A DNA stretch of 64,000 bases, from the NCBI GenBank assembly GCA_963785415.1, contig CAWAVB010000001.1:806001-870000 (forward strand), written 5' to 3'. Every line of letters begins with the position of its first letter. Within the stretch, counting starts at the first letter, position 1. This DNA comes from Bog-793 sp963785415. GTDB taxonomy: Bacteria; Actinomycetota; Acidimicrobiia; Acidimicrobiales; Bog-793. Shown here piece after piece: positions 43,687 through 51,192 of the stretch. The notes beneath the pieces are model-generated. The model saw nothing but the letters and a program-made list of their open reading frames with translations. It did not search any database and was not told the origin of the DNA. Both the position numbers and the translations under genes were made by a program.

Positions 43687-44700
43687 TCACCGAGACACGT
43701 TCAACGCGCCGGCCGCGAGGATCTGCGCCGCGACCCGACGGAGGCAGTCCGCCGTCGAGTGGACCGACGCCTCGGCGCCGAACAGCTCGGACAGCTCGAC
43801 AATCGGTGCCGGGGACAGGTCGAGGGCGCCGCGGTCGACCTGGCCGGCGACGACGACGGCCGGGACGTGCCGACGCTCCGCCTCGGCGAGCACGCCACCG
43901 ACCACCTTGCCCTCGAACGAGGTGCGATCGAGACGGCCCTCGGCGGTGACGACGAGATCCGCCGCGGCGACGCGGCCGGCGAGCCCGACGTGGCGGGCCA
44001 CGAACTCGAAGCCGGGCTCGATCCGGGCCCCTGCGGCCCATAGGCCGCCCGCCAGACCTCCGGCCGCCCCGGCTCCGGGGACGATTCCGATGTCGACCGC
44101 GAAACGCTCCCGCACTAACTCAGCCTGGGCGGCGAGACGCCGCTCGAGGCGGAGGACGGAGTCGGGGTCGGCCCCCTTCTGGGGACCGAACACGCGGGCC
44201 GCGTCGAGGTAGCGCGTCGTCACGTCCGTGGCGAGCACAACGCGACAGCCAGCCGAGAACGGGACGAGGTCGGCAAGCGCCTCCAGGGCGCCGGCGCCCC
44301 CGTCCGTGGTGACCGACCCGCCCAGTCCCACACTCACGTCGCGCGCTCCGGCGCGCAGTGCCTCGCCGATCAGCGCGCCGAGGCCGTAGGTCGTCGCCTC
44401 CTCGGCCTGCCCGGGTCCGGGCGCAGCACACTCCCCGTAGCCGATGACGACCGCCGACTCAATGACCGCCCGGCCGACATGCAACCGCCACGGAGCCACG
44501 ACGGGCACGCCGAAGGCGTTCGGCACCTCGCTGGTGCGGTTCGCACCTCCCAGCGCGTCGAGGAATCCCTCACCGCCGTCGGACAGGGGTAGGAGGATCG
44601 TCTGCGCGCCAGCCGCGTTGAGGCCCTCGGCAAGTGCCCGGGCCGCGTCCCGGGCACTGAGCGTGCCACGCAGCTTGTCGGGCGCGACGAGAACGTGCAC
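43687..44700 (-). CDS. glxK: Glycerate kinase (GlxK/GarK family)
   Basis: Glycerate kinase phosphorylates D-glycerate, usually at the 2-position, feeding glyoxylate or sugar-acid breakdown into glycolysis. The 337-residue protein shows 'VLVAPDKLRGTLSARDAARA', 'LPLSDGGEGFLDAL', 'VGLGGSVTTDGGAGALEAL', 'VFGPQKGADPDSVLRLERRL' and 'VTAEGRLDRTSFEGKVVGGV', all diagnostic of this family. The GTG at 44700 has GAGAGG immediately before it. It lies four bases after a 2-hydroxyacid dehydrogenase gene on the same strand, so the two form a hydroxypyruvate/glyoxylate to glycerate to phosphoglycerate unit. Confidence 0.93.
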   Translation of the reverse strand: MHVLVAPDKLRGTLSARDAARALAEGLNAAGAQTILLPLSDGGEGFLDALGGANRTSEVPNAFGVPVVAPWRLHVGRAVIESAVVIGYGECAAPGPGQAEEATTYGLGALIGEALRAGARDVSVGLGGSVTTDGGAGALEALADLVPFSAGCRVVLATDVTTRYLDAARVFGPQKGADPDSVLRLERRLAAQAELVRERFAVDIGIVPGAGAAGGLAGGLWAAGARIEPGFEFVARHVGLAGRVAAADLVVTAEGRLDRTSFEGKVVGGVLAEAERRHVPAVVVAGQVDRGALDLSPAPIVELSELFGAEASVHSTADCLRRVAAQILAAGALNVSR

Positions 44701-44704
44701 CCTC

Positions 44705-45619
44705 TCAGCTCCCGCCGAGGGCCGCCGCCACGCCGGTCGTCGCCATGAGTGCGATGCGCAGCCTCGTCGCAAGCGTCGCGCTGCCGATGTGCGGGAGGAG
44801 CACCGCGTGCGGCGCGTGCAACAGGGCCGCCGGAACCCGCGGCTCATCGGAGTAGACGTCGATGCCAGCCGCGAAGATCCGCCCGCCCTCGAGCGCGTCG
44901 GCGAGCGCCTCCTCATCGAGGACGGCGCCCCGGGCCGTGTTCACGATGACCGAGTCCGGACGGAGCAGCGCCAGCTCGCGCGCTCCGATCAGGTGACGGG
45001 TCGATTCGGTGAGGGGCACGTGCAGACTCACGATGTCGCTGCGAACGAGCAGGTCGTCGAGATCCGCCACGTAGCCAGGCTCCCCCGTGTCGCGGTGCGA
45101 CCAGTGCAGTACGGTCATGTCGAACCCGGCGGCTCGTCGCGCCACGGCGCGAGCGATCCTCCCGAACCCCACCAGGCCGAGCGTCGCGCCGTAGACGTCG
45201 CGGCCGAGGTGGTCGAGAAGGCTCCAACCACGCCAGTCGCCTGATCGGAGGTCGCGCTCGGCGTCGGGCGTCCGGCGACTCGCCGCGAGGATCAGGGCGA
45301 AGGCGAGATCCGCGGTCGTCTCGTCGAGGGCACCCGGCGTGTTGAGCACCTGCACGCCCGCCGCATGTGCCGCGGCGAGGTCGATGTTGTCGAGCCCGAC
45401 CGCGACGTTGCCGATGACCCGCAGCCGTGGGGCTGCGGAGATCACCTCGGCATCGATGCGATCAGCCAGGACGCAGACAATTGCATCGATGTCGGCGACG
45501 GCGTGGATGAGCTCGGCGTGGCTGTAAGCAGTATCAACGGCCCGGATCCTGATTTCGTGAGCGGCGAACGGTTCGAGCGCTCCATCGGGCAGGTGCCGTG
45601 TCACCAGCACAGTCGCCAT
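44705..45619 (-). CDS. D-2-hydroxyacid dehydrogenase (hydroxypyruvate/glyoxylate reductase-like)
   Basis: The 304-residue NAD(P)-dependent enzyme has the Rossmann motif 'LGLVGFGRIARAVARRAAGF' and the substrate Arg in 'VIVNTARGAVLDEEAL'. The catalytic Glu is in 'VYSDEPRVPAAL' and the catalytic His in 'AVLLPHIGSATLATR'. Family members act on hydroxypyruvate, glyoxylate, phosphoglycerate or 2-ketogluconate. The adjacent glycerate kinase makes hydroxypyruvate or tartronate semialdehyde-derived chemistry most likely. The ATG at 45619 has a GGAG site. A serine-pathway 3-phosphoglycerate dehydrogenase is less likely because no ACT domain is present. Confidence 0.88.
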   Translation of the reverse strand: MATVLVTRHLPDGALEPFAAHEIRIRAVDTAYSHAELIHAVADIDAIVCVLADRIDAEVISAAPRLRVIGNVAVGLDNIDLAAAHAAGVQVLNTPGALDETTADLAFALILAASRRTPDAERDLRSGDWRGWSLLDHLGRDVYGATLGLVGFGRIARAVARRAAGFDMTVLHWSHRDTGEPGYVADLDDLLVRSDIVSLHVPLTESTRHLIGARELALLRPDSVIVNTARGAVLDEEALADALEGGRIFAAGIDVYSDEPRVPAALLHAPHAVLLPHIGSATLATRLRIALMATTGVAAALGGS

Positions 45620-45767
45620 AACTCCGAGCTCCTTATCGGGTCATCGAGACCAGGACCTAGCTTCGCACGCCACGCGATTCGAGCCGAGTGTTCGTGCGCA
45701 GGCGCGTTTCGCGAAGATGTGTTGTCATTGTGAGGCGCTGATCAACGAGGTTGCAAGGAGGGGGAAG

Positions 45768-46856
45768 ATGTTTCCGATCTTCTGGCGCAGGAACGGAGCC
45801 CCCCTCAAAGCGGTCAGCTTCGGCGTGATGGGTCTGCTCGTCTCAGGCTCGATCGGCTTGTCGACAACGGGATCTCTGTCCTCTGGGACGCACCTAGCCC
45901 CTCCCGTGGCCTCCGCCACACCGTCGACAGGACCGAGGTTCCCGGGCACAGGTTGCCCTTCTTTCCCGGCGGACAACGTCCTCAACACTCCAATCACGGA
46001 CCTGCCAATCAATCCCGACAGTTCGAGATGGCTCGCCTCCATGGATTCCTCGACGACCTACCTGCACCCGGACTACGGGCCGTCCGGCAACGAGAACAAC
46101 CCGTACGGCATTCCCTTCCAGGTAGTGGGCCCGACTCAGCCACTGGTTCGAGTCAGCTTCGAATATGCGGACCAGAGCAACAGCGGCCCTTACCCCTTCT
46201 CGCCGTCGACGCCGATCGAAGGAGGGAGGAATGCCTCCGGTGACCGCCATGCCCTGATGGTGAATCCGGCGACCTGCAAGCTGTACGAGCTCTGGGATGC
46301 CTTTTACAAGCCGAACGGGAGATCTACTGCCGGATCCGGTGCCGTTTGGAGCCTACGGTCCAATGCCTTGCGACCCGCCGGCTGGACCTCGGCGGACGCG
46401 GCGGGCCTTCCCATCGCGCCTCTCCTTGTGCAGTACTCCGAGGTGAAGACCAGAACGCTCGATCACGCGATCCGCTTCACGGCCGATTGCACGCAGCGCT
46501 CGTACCTGTGGCCCGCACGCCACGAGGCAGGACAGGCGAACAGTGATTGCCCTCCGATGGGGGCGCGCTTCCGGCTGAACGCGAGTTTCTCGTTGCCTGC
46601 GTCACAGTGCTCGGCGATGTGCCAGACCGTGATCACGACGATGAAGACGTACGGCCTCATCCTCGCGGACAATGGCAGCAACTGGTACTTCCAGGGCCAA
46701 GCCAGCAAATCGTGGACTTACTCAGAGGTCGATCAGCTAAAGCTGATCCCAGCTTCGCAGTTCGTGGTAGTGGACGAGTCGTGTCTCATGGTGAGTCCCG
46801 ATTCAGGCGAGGCATACCAGCCAGGGACAGCCGCCTTCACGGCTCATTGCGGCTGA
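45768..46856 (+). CDS. Secreted protein of unknown function
   Basis: The 362-residue protein has a signal peptide (helix at about residues 14-35) and a Ser/Thr/Pro-rich segment to ~55. Then comes a compact domain with 'DNVLNTPITDLPINPDSSRW', 'LHPDYG', 'YGIPFQVVGPTQPLVRVSFE', 'IEGGRNASGDRHALMVNPAT', 'SNALRPAGWTSADAAGLPI' and 'LDHAIRFT'. Six or more cysteines after residue 160 suggest disulphides. I recognise this as a recurring uncharacterised exported family, without a named function. The ATG at 45768 has an exceptional AAGGAGGGG site. Codon use is less GC-skewed than the housekeeping genes to the left. Confidence 0.8.
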   Translation: MFPIFWRRNGAPLKAVSFGVMGLLVSGSIGLSTTGSLSSGTHLAPPVASATPSTGPRFPGTGCPSFPADNVLNTPITDLPINPDSSRWLASMDSSTTYLHPDYGPSGNENNPYGIPFQVVGPTQPLVRVSFEYADQSNSGPYPFSPSTPIEGGRNASGDRHALMVNPATCKLYELWDAFYKPNGRSTAGSGAVWSLRSNALRPAGWTSADAAGLPIAPLLVQYSEVKTRTLDHAIRFTADCTQRSYLWPARHEAGQANSDCPPMGARFRLNASFSLPASQCSAMCQTVITTMKTYGLILADNGSNWYFQGQASKSWTYSEVDQLKLIPASQFVVVDESCLMVSPDSGEAYQPGTAAFTAHCG

Positions 46857-47100
46857 GCTGGCCCGTTACGGCGTGCCTGGCGACAGCGGCACCGGGGTGC
46901 GCCTGCCGACGGCCGGCGAGGCAGTACAGGTGCGGCGGGGCCGGAAGGTTGTCTAAAACTGGCCTTCCTGCTGCAGGCGCATTCGCCGGTCGGAGACTGA
47001 AGAATCTGGCTCCCGATCCATGACTTATGTTGATCATCTTCGCTGAGCAACTTGCCCCTAGCTTCAAGACACTTCTGATGGACCCATTTACTCTACCTGT

Positions 47101-48588
47101 GTGACCCTCTTCCAGATGTTGCCCCGCAGAGGTCGGACGGCTTCCGTTCTCTTGTCCGCCCTGATCGCATTGACCCCGGGAGCGGTTCTTCTCCACCTCG
47201 CTTCGCCTCTCGCGAGCGCGGCCAGCGAATTGAACGGGAACTGGACGGCGACGTTCACCGTCAACTTCTCGTCCGTCGCAATCGCTCAGCCCGGGCAGCA
47301 GTTGACCGGCCTTACCTTCAGCGTGGAAGGGTCGCAGATCAGCGGGGACATCAACGGAACGATCGATCTCACCACTCAGACCCTTCCGACGATCTCGGAG
47401 CAGGTCTACGTCGCCCAAGTCACTTCCAACGTGATCGGTGCAGGTGTCTCCTGCCAAGGTGAGATCTATTTCAACTCCCAGGGCTCTTCATATGTGGGTA
47501 CCGAATACGAAGACAGCATCAGCTGCAATGGGGGCCAGATCACCGGTTCGCTCGACGGCTATCGGATCACGGGCTCCTCGACAGGGACGTCGACGACGAC
47601 CACGACGCCGACTTCGACCTGTGGCGTTTCGGCCGCCTCCTTCCCCGCCTCAGACGACTTCGTGATCGTGACCCTGGTTAATCAAACGGGCGCACCAGTC
47701 GTCGTCTACGGGAACATTCCGGCCGGTGGCGTGCTTCGGCTCATGTCGCTGTCAAGCGGCGAGTCCTTCGGCTTGTCCGAGGAGACCGGCTCCTCCATCT
47801 CCGTCACGCCGGAATCCACCGACAAATGCCTCGGACACTGGACGATCGAGAGCAGTGAGACGATCACGCTGTCGAAGACCGGCAGCCCCGCGGCCTCGGG
47901 GGGATCGAATTCCTCCACGACGACCACCATCGCCGGAACACCCTGTCTCGAGACGGCCACGTGCGTGGTTCCGCTCCTGAGGGCCCCGACCGTTTCGCAC
48001 GGCAGCGCGACTCTCATCGATGACAAGACCGGCGCGCGCGAATCACTTCCCAACGCTCGATCACTCGTGCCCTACGACTCGGTGCACACCTCCTCGACCG
48101 GTGTCGCCCGCCTCGCGGTAACCGCGGGAGCGGTGACCGCCGGGGCGTCGGTCGCCCTCGTGATTGGCGCGGGTTCAGTCTGGGCGCTCCCGGCGTTGCC
48201 GATCGTCGTGCTGTCCGGCTCCGTGTTCCAGCTCGCTTCGTTGCAAACTCTCGGCGATGTCCTCTATGACGTCAGCGGACGCTCTCTCCAACCAGAGGTG
48301 AGGACGTCAGAGATGATCACCCGGGTCAATTACGCCGCCTGCGGCAACTGCGTTGCTGCGGGAGCAATTCCGCACGCCCAGCAGACTCCGGTCGCAAGCT
48401 TCAGCGTGGAGGTCACGAAGTCCTACTCACGGGTCCGCGTCTATGCCGGAGCGGTCACGGTGCGGAACTTGCATGGAGCGCACAAGACCGTGATTGTTCG
48501 AGCTGGCTTCCAAAGCCTCGTGAGATCTGCGGGTCCGCCTACCACCCCAAGCAGGTTCGCGATGCCGAAGGCTCCGTTCTGGAAGTGA
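47101..48588 (+). CDS. Exported protein with a FecR-like C-terminal region
   Basis: The 495-residue protein begins with a signal peptide (basic 'PRRGRTA', hydrophobic to residue ~40, ending 'SPLASAAS'). Residues ~45-160 are a beta-rich module, followed by a Thr-rich linker (~163-172), a second beta module with paired cysteines, a membrane-like stretch at ~335-365 and a C-terminal part. That part, 'ASFSVEVTKSYSRVRVYAGA' and 'VTVRNLHGAHKTVIVRAGF', resembles the FecR/LysM-less repeat that stiffens envelope proteins. Function is unknown. The GTG at 47101 is the first codon; an internal ATG six codons on is also possible. A 244-base gap separates it from the previous secreted protein. Confidence 0.7.
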   Translation: MTLFQMLPRRGRTASVLLSALIALTPGAVLLHLASPLASAASELNGNWTATFTVNFSSVAIAQPGQQLTGLTFSVEGSQISGDINGTIDLTTQTLPTISEQVYVAQVTSNVIGAGVSCQGEIYFNSQGSSYVGTEYEDSISCNGGQITGSLDGYRITGSSTGTSTTTTTPTSTCGVSAASFPASDDFVIVTLVNQTGAPVVVYGNIPAGGVLRLMSLSSGESFGLSEETGSSISVTPESTDKCLGHWTIESSETITLSKTGSPAASGGSNSSTTTTIAGTPCLETATCVVPLLRAPTVSHGSATLIDDKTGARESLPNARSLVPYDSVHTSSTGVARLAVTAGAVTAGASVALVIGAGSVWALPALPIVVLSGSVFQLASLQTLGDVLYDVSGRSLQPEVRTSEMITRVNYAACGNCVAAGAIPHAQQTPVASFSVEVTKSYSRVRVYAGAVTVRNLHGAHKTVIVRAGFQSLVRSAGPPTTPSRFAMPKAPFWK

Positions 48589-48725
48589 GCAGTTTCACTC
48601 GTCGAACTGCCCAACGAACCGGGTCCGCAACAAGCCGTTATCGCGTAACGGATCACCCGTTACAGCGTCACAGATCGGGCGTCATCGATCCGTCGCAGAT
48701 CAGCCGTGGTTTTACAGAAATACAG

Positions 48726-48766
48726 CTGGCGGGGGAGGACTCGAACCTCCAACCTCCTGATCCAAA
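48726..48766 (-). other. 3' half of a tRNA-Gln (TTG), integration scar
   Basis: On the minus strand the sequence runs from an anticodon loop (CTTTGGA, anticodon TTG) through the 3' half of the anticodon stem (TCAGG), a variable loop, a perfect T-arm (GGAGG TTCGAGT CCTCC) and the 3' acceptor strand CCCGCCA with discriminator G. The 5' half of the tRNA is missing; the bases before the anticodon loop do not pair. Tyrosine integrases use exactly this half of a tRNA as attB/attP core, so this is probably an attachment-site copy left by an integrated element. Confidence 0.75.
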
Positions 48767-48923
48767 GTGCGTTTAAGTGATTCCCGGCGGGTCCCGCTGG
48801 GTGTCGGGGCGTCCCAGAATTCCAGCTCAGAGAGCCAAAACGATTGATCGACGGGACAGCGCGGGACAAGGTGGGACCCACGGAGACGCGAATGTTGGGT
48901 CAGATGTTGGGTTTTTCTTCCCG
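48763..48923. repeat. Left copy of a ~160-bp direct repeat
   Basis: This block starts at the tRNA-Gln fragment and is about 90% identical to 52818-52979, in the same orientation, with scattered substitutions and no bias to any one base. It contains a tandem ATGTTGGGT motif near its right end. No gene is supportable in it. Together with the second copy it brackets the reverse transcriptase and AAA ATPase genes. Confidence 0.85.
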
Positions 48924-48974
48924 AGCACATGAACACCATGACAGATCCGAACGGCGCAGGGGTTCGCGTCGGAG

Positions 48975-49009
48975 GGCTAAGTGGCTTCACAGTCAGCCGC
49001 CGCTCACGA
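48975..49009. repeat. Left copy of a 35-bp direct repeat flanking the reverse transcriptase gene
   Basis: The block GGCTAAGTGGCTTCACAGTC followed by 15 further bases recurs with five or so mismatches at 51004-51038. It lies 120 bases before the reverse transcriptase start. The 48589-49094 gap contains only these repeats and the tRNA fragment. Confidence 0.7.
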
Positions 49010-49094
49010 CAGGCGATTTTCTTCCGAGAAGGCTTGCCACCGAGCCTTGCTCCTAGAGAACCGCCCGAGGCGACGTGCACAATTCGGGTGCTAC

Positions 49095-49124
49095 GCTCAG
49101 TTGATCGATATCGATCAACTGAGC
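49095..49124 (+). promoter_or_regulatory. Perfect 30-bp palindrome just upstream of the reverse transcriptase gene
   Basis: Each half-site is GCTCAGTTGATCGAT or its complement, meeting at ATAT, with no mismatch over 30 bases. It ends seven bases before the ATG at 49132 and its right arm contains GAGC, the only purine-rich stretch placed like a ribosome site. It could be an operator for the protein's own helix-turn-helix, or form a 15-bp RNA stem that hides the start region. Confidence 0.8.
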
Positions 49125-49131
49125 GGTGGCA

Positions 49132-50853
49132 ATGCCTGAAGACCTGCTGACCATCGAAGAAGCAGCTGATCTGCTCGGCGTGTCACCCGCGACTGTCAAG
49201 AGAATGTGCGTCGCGGGCAGGCTCGACTCATACAAGATCGGGCGCAGCTGGGTCATCAAGGCCGACTCCCTGCGTCGAGCCCCAACCCGTCCACGCGAGC
49301 GAGTTCGCCGACCAGCCTCCACATCAATGCAACTCGACTTCGACTTAGCGGTGCGGCAACTGCGTTCCTACGATTTGAGGCGCGACCTTTGGGTTCCCGA
49401 CATCCTCAACCATCAGGATGATCTGGCGGACGGTTCGCGCCTCATCGCAGCGGCGGCGGACCGGGTGGACAATCCGCTTGGGGCGTTTGACGCTCCAATC
49501 AAGATTCCCGTCCCCAAGTCACCGATCTTCCCTCGGAACGCCACAAATCTGACACTTCCCGATCGCGTTGCGTATCACGCGACCGTCGCTAATTTCGCCT
49601 CGTTGATCGAGTCGGAATTGACTGGCGCGTCTTACGCAGCGCGGCTTCGCGGCGACGGCCGCCGGAATGTGTGGCTGAAGAACGGACGGAATCAGTGGAT
49701 TCGGTGGAAGAACGACATCATTCGCGCGATCGACCAAAATAGCTGGGTTGTCGAGGCGGACATGACCGCGTATTTCGACCTTATCAAGCACGAGATCCTG
49801 CTCCCCGAGATCCAAGCTCTCGGCGTGCCGCCGAACGTCGTGAACGCCCTCCGAGAGATGCTGCGGACGTGGAGTTCCACGCCGAATACCGGTCTGCCTC
49901 AGGGCCCCGACGCGTCTCGGGTGCTCGCCAACTTCTACATGGCACCGATAGACACCGAGATGCTGCGAAACGCTGGGATTGCCTACTTCCGGTACATGGA
50001 TGACATCCGCATCGTCGCGCCATCCAAGGGAGCTGCCATTCGCGCACTTCACGTATTGGACTCCGAGTGCCGCCGACGGGGCCTTGCGCTGTCGACCCAG
50101 AAGACGCTCCTGAAGCGCGGTCCCAGCGCGCGCCAAGACCTCGGCGACCGTGAACTTGATGCCATCCAGTACCTCTTCGTCGTCGTGCCAGAAGACAGCT
50201 CAGAACTACGAGACAAGCTGCGCCAACTCTTCCAGAAGGCAACCGAAACACGAGCGTTCGACAGGCGAAGGGCAGGCTTTGCAATCTTCCGCCTGTTCGT
50301 TCTCCGCGATCAAAGCATCCTCGTCCGGGTGCTCGCGCGACTTGAACAACTCGCCACGCTTGGCTGGCTTGTGCCCGCATACTTGCTTCCGTGGCTTCGC
50401 AGGTCGTCCGTTCAAGAGCGTGTGGCCGATTACCTCGAGGACGAAGACCGCAACGTCTCGCCGTATCTGAGCACCTGGCTGCTCGCCGCGCTGCTCGACC
50501 TGCGCCCCGGGATCCATCCGCGGCTCTTCCGATATGCCCGCAAGGTCGCCCTAGATCGAGATGAGCCCGCATTTCATCGGGCCGTTGCCCTCGTTGTCTT
50601 TGCCCTGAACGGAAGCGATCGAGACCTTGCCCGAGTCGAGGAGATCGCGTTGAGGGAACACGACCCGGAAATCATCCGAGCGTGCATGGTCGCTCTCGCT
50701 CGCGCCTGCTACCACGGTAGGCGGGTCAACGATCGAATCGCGCGCGAAGGCTCACTTGACCAGACTGCGGCCTACCTACGCGGGCGAAACAGCTACCCCT
50801 CGTTGATATTTCCCGGGACCTTCGTCGACGGACAGCAAGCGCGACGCGCGTAG
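49132..50853 (+). CDS. Reverse transcriptase with N-terminal excisionase/MerR-type DNA-binding domain
   Basis: The 573-residue protein has three parts. Residues ~3-48 are a helix-turn-helix of the excisionase/MerR type ('LLTIEEAADLLGVSPATVKR', 'GRLDSYKIGRSWVIKADSL'). Residues ~130-335 are a reverse transcriptase: RT0-like 'LPDRVAYHATV', motif A 'VVEADMTAYFDLI', 'NTGLPQGPDASRVLANFYM' (motif B/4), the catalytic 'YFRYMDDIRIV' and 'LALSTQKTLLKRG'. Residues ~370-540 are helical, HEAT-like. Retrons, group II introns and diversity-generating RTs lack this HTH and mostly use YADD or YxDD in other contexts. Abi/DRT defence RTs are the nearest class by architecture. ATG 49132 is chosen over the GTG at 49126. 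Function is inferred as phage defence. Confidence 0.85.
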   Translation: MPEDLLTIEEAADLLGVSPATVKRMCVAGRLDSYKIGRSWVIKADSLRRAPTRPRERVRRPASTSMQLDFDLAVRQLRSYDLRRDLWVPDILNHQDDLADGSRLIAAAADRVDNPLGAFDAPIKIPVPKSPIFPRNATNLTLPDRVAYHATVANFASLIESELTGASYAARLRGDGRRNVWLKNGRNQWIRWKNDIIRAIDQNSWVVEADMTAYFDLIKHEILLPEIQALGVPPNVVNALREMLRTWSSTPNTGLPQGPDASRVLANFYMAPIDTEMLRNAGIAYFRYMDDIRIVAPSKGAAIRALHVLDSECRRRGLALSTQKTLLKRGPSARQDLGDRELDAIQYLFVVVPEDSSELRDKLRQLFQKATETRAFDRRRAGFAIFRLFVLRDQSILVRVLARLEQLATLGWLVPAYLLPWLRRSSVQERVADYLEDEDRNVSPYLSTWLLAALLDLRPGIHPRLFRYARKVALDRDEPAFHRAVALVVFALNGSDRDLARVEEIALREHDPEIIRACMVALARACYHGRRVNDRIAREGSLDQTAAYLRGRNSYPSLIFPGTFVDGQQARRA

Positions 50854-50880
50854 TGCTCGATTTCTTTGATTTCGCTAGGT

Positions 50881-50927
50881 CCTGCGCAGCCGACGCCGAG
50901 GCGCGCAGGCGAAAGCGGCGCCGCTCG
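50881..50927 (+). other. Tandem hairpins 28 bases after the reverse transcriptase
   Basis: Arms 50881-50887 and 50903-50909 (CCTGCGC/GCGCAGG) form one stem, and 50910-50927 is a near-perfect palindrome around GGCGCC. They may terminate the RT transcript or belong to a non-coding RNA. The rest of the 50854-51192 gap holds the right 35-bp repeat and no supportable gene. Confidence 0.5.
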
Positions 50928-51003
50928 AACGACCATTGACAAAACGTTGACAACTGGGCCGAGCGCGTTCAGGCGGACCGCGATGACCCAAGTGTTTGCG
51001 CTG

Positions 51004-51038
51004 GGCTGAGTGGGTCCACAGTCACCCGCCGCTCGCGA
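51004..51038. repeat. Right copy of the 35-bp direct repeat flanking the reverse transcriptase gene
   Basis: It matches 48975-49009 in the same orientation with about five mismatches (GGCTGAGTGG...CCGCCGCTC...CGA). The two copies bracket the palindrome and reverse transcriptase gene precisely. Confidence 0.7.
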
Positions 51039-51192
51039 TGGAAGAACTGTCCTTTGAAGCTTGGCTAAGAAATCCTTAGACGCCGCTTTGCCGCGTGAGC
51101 CTTCGCCATATCGCGCCGAACAGTCAAAGGCCGACTCGGAGAGTGCTGAAGGTTCTACCGATTAGCAAACTCTCTCTGAACTCGGAGCAGCG

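Noticed and set aside
44705..45619. Phosphoglycerate dehydrogenase SerA
   Set aside because: At 304 residues it lacks the ACT/regulatory domain, and it is adjacent to glycerate kinase, so hydroxypyruvate/glyoxylate reductase is more likely.
48726..48766. Complete tRNA-Gln gene
   Set aside because: The 5' half (acceptor, D-arm, 5' anticodon strand) is missing; bases upstream of the anticodon loop do not pair with TCAGG.
48770..49080. Remnant of a tyrosine integrase on the minus strand next to the tRNA fragment
   Set aside because: Open frames here lack the R..HxxR..Y residues; their ends look like spurious translation of the tRNA T-arm.
49132..50853. Retron or group II intron reverse transcriptase
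   Set aside because: No adjacent msr/msd-like inverted repeat pattern was evident, there is no maturase or endonuclease domain, and the motif is YMDD with an N-terminal HTH, which does not fit either class.
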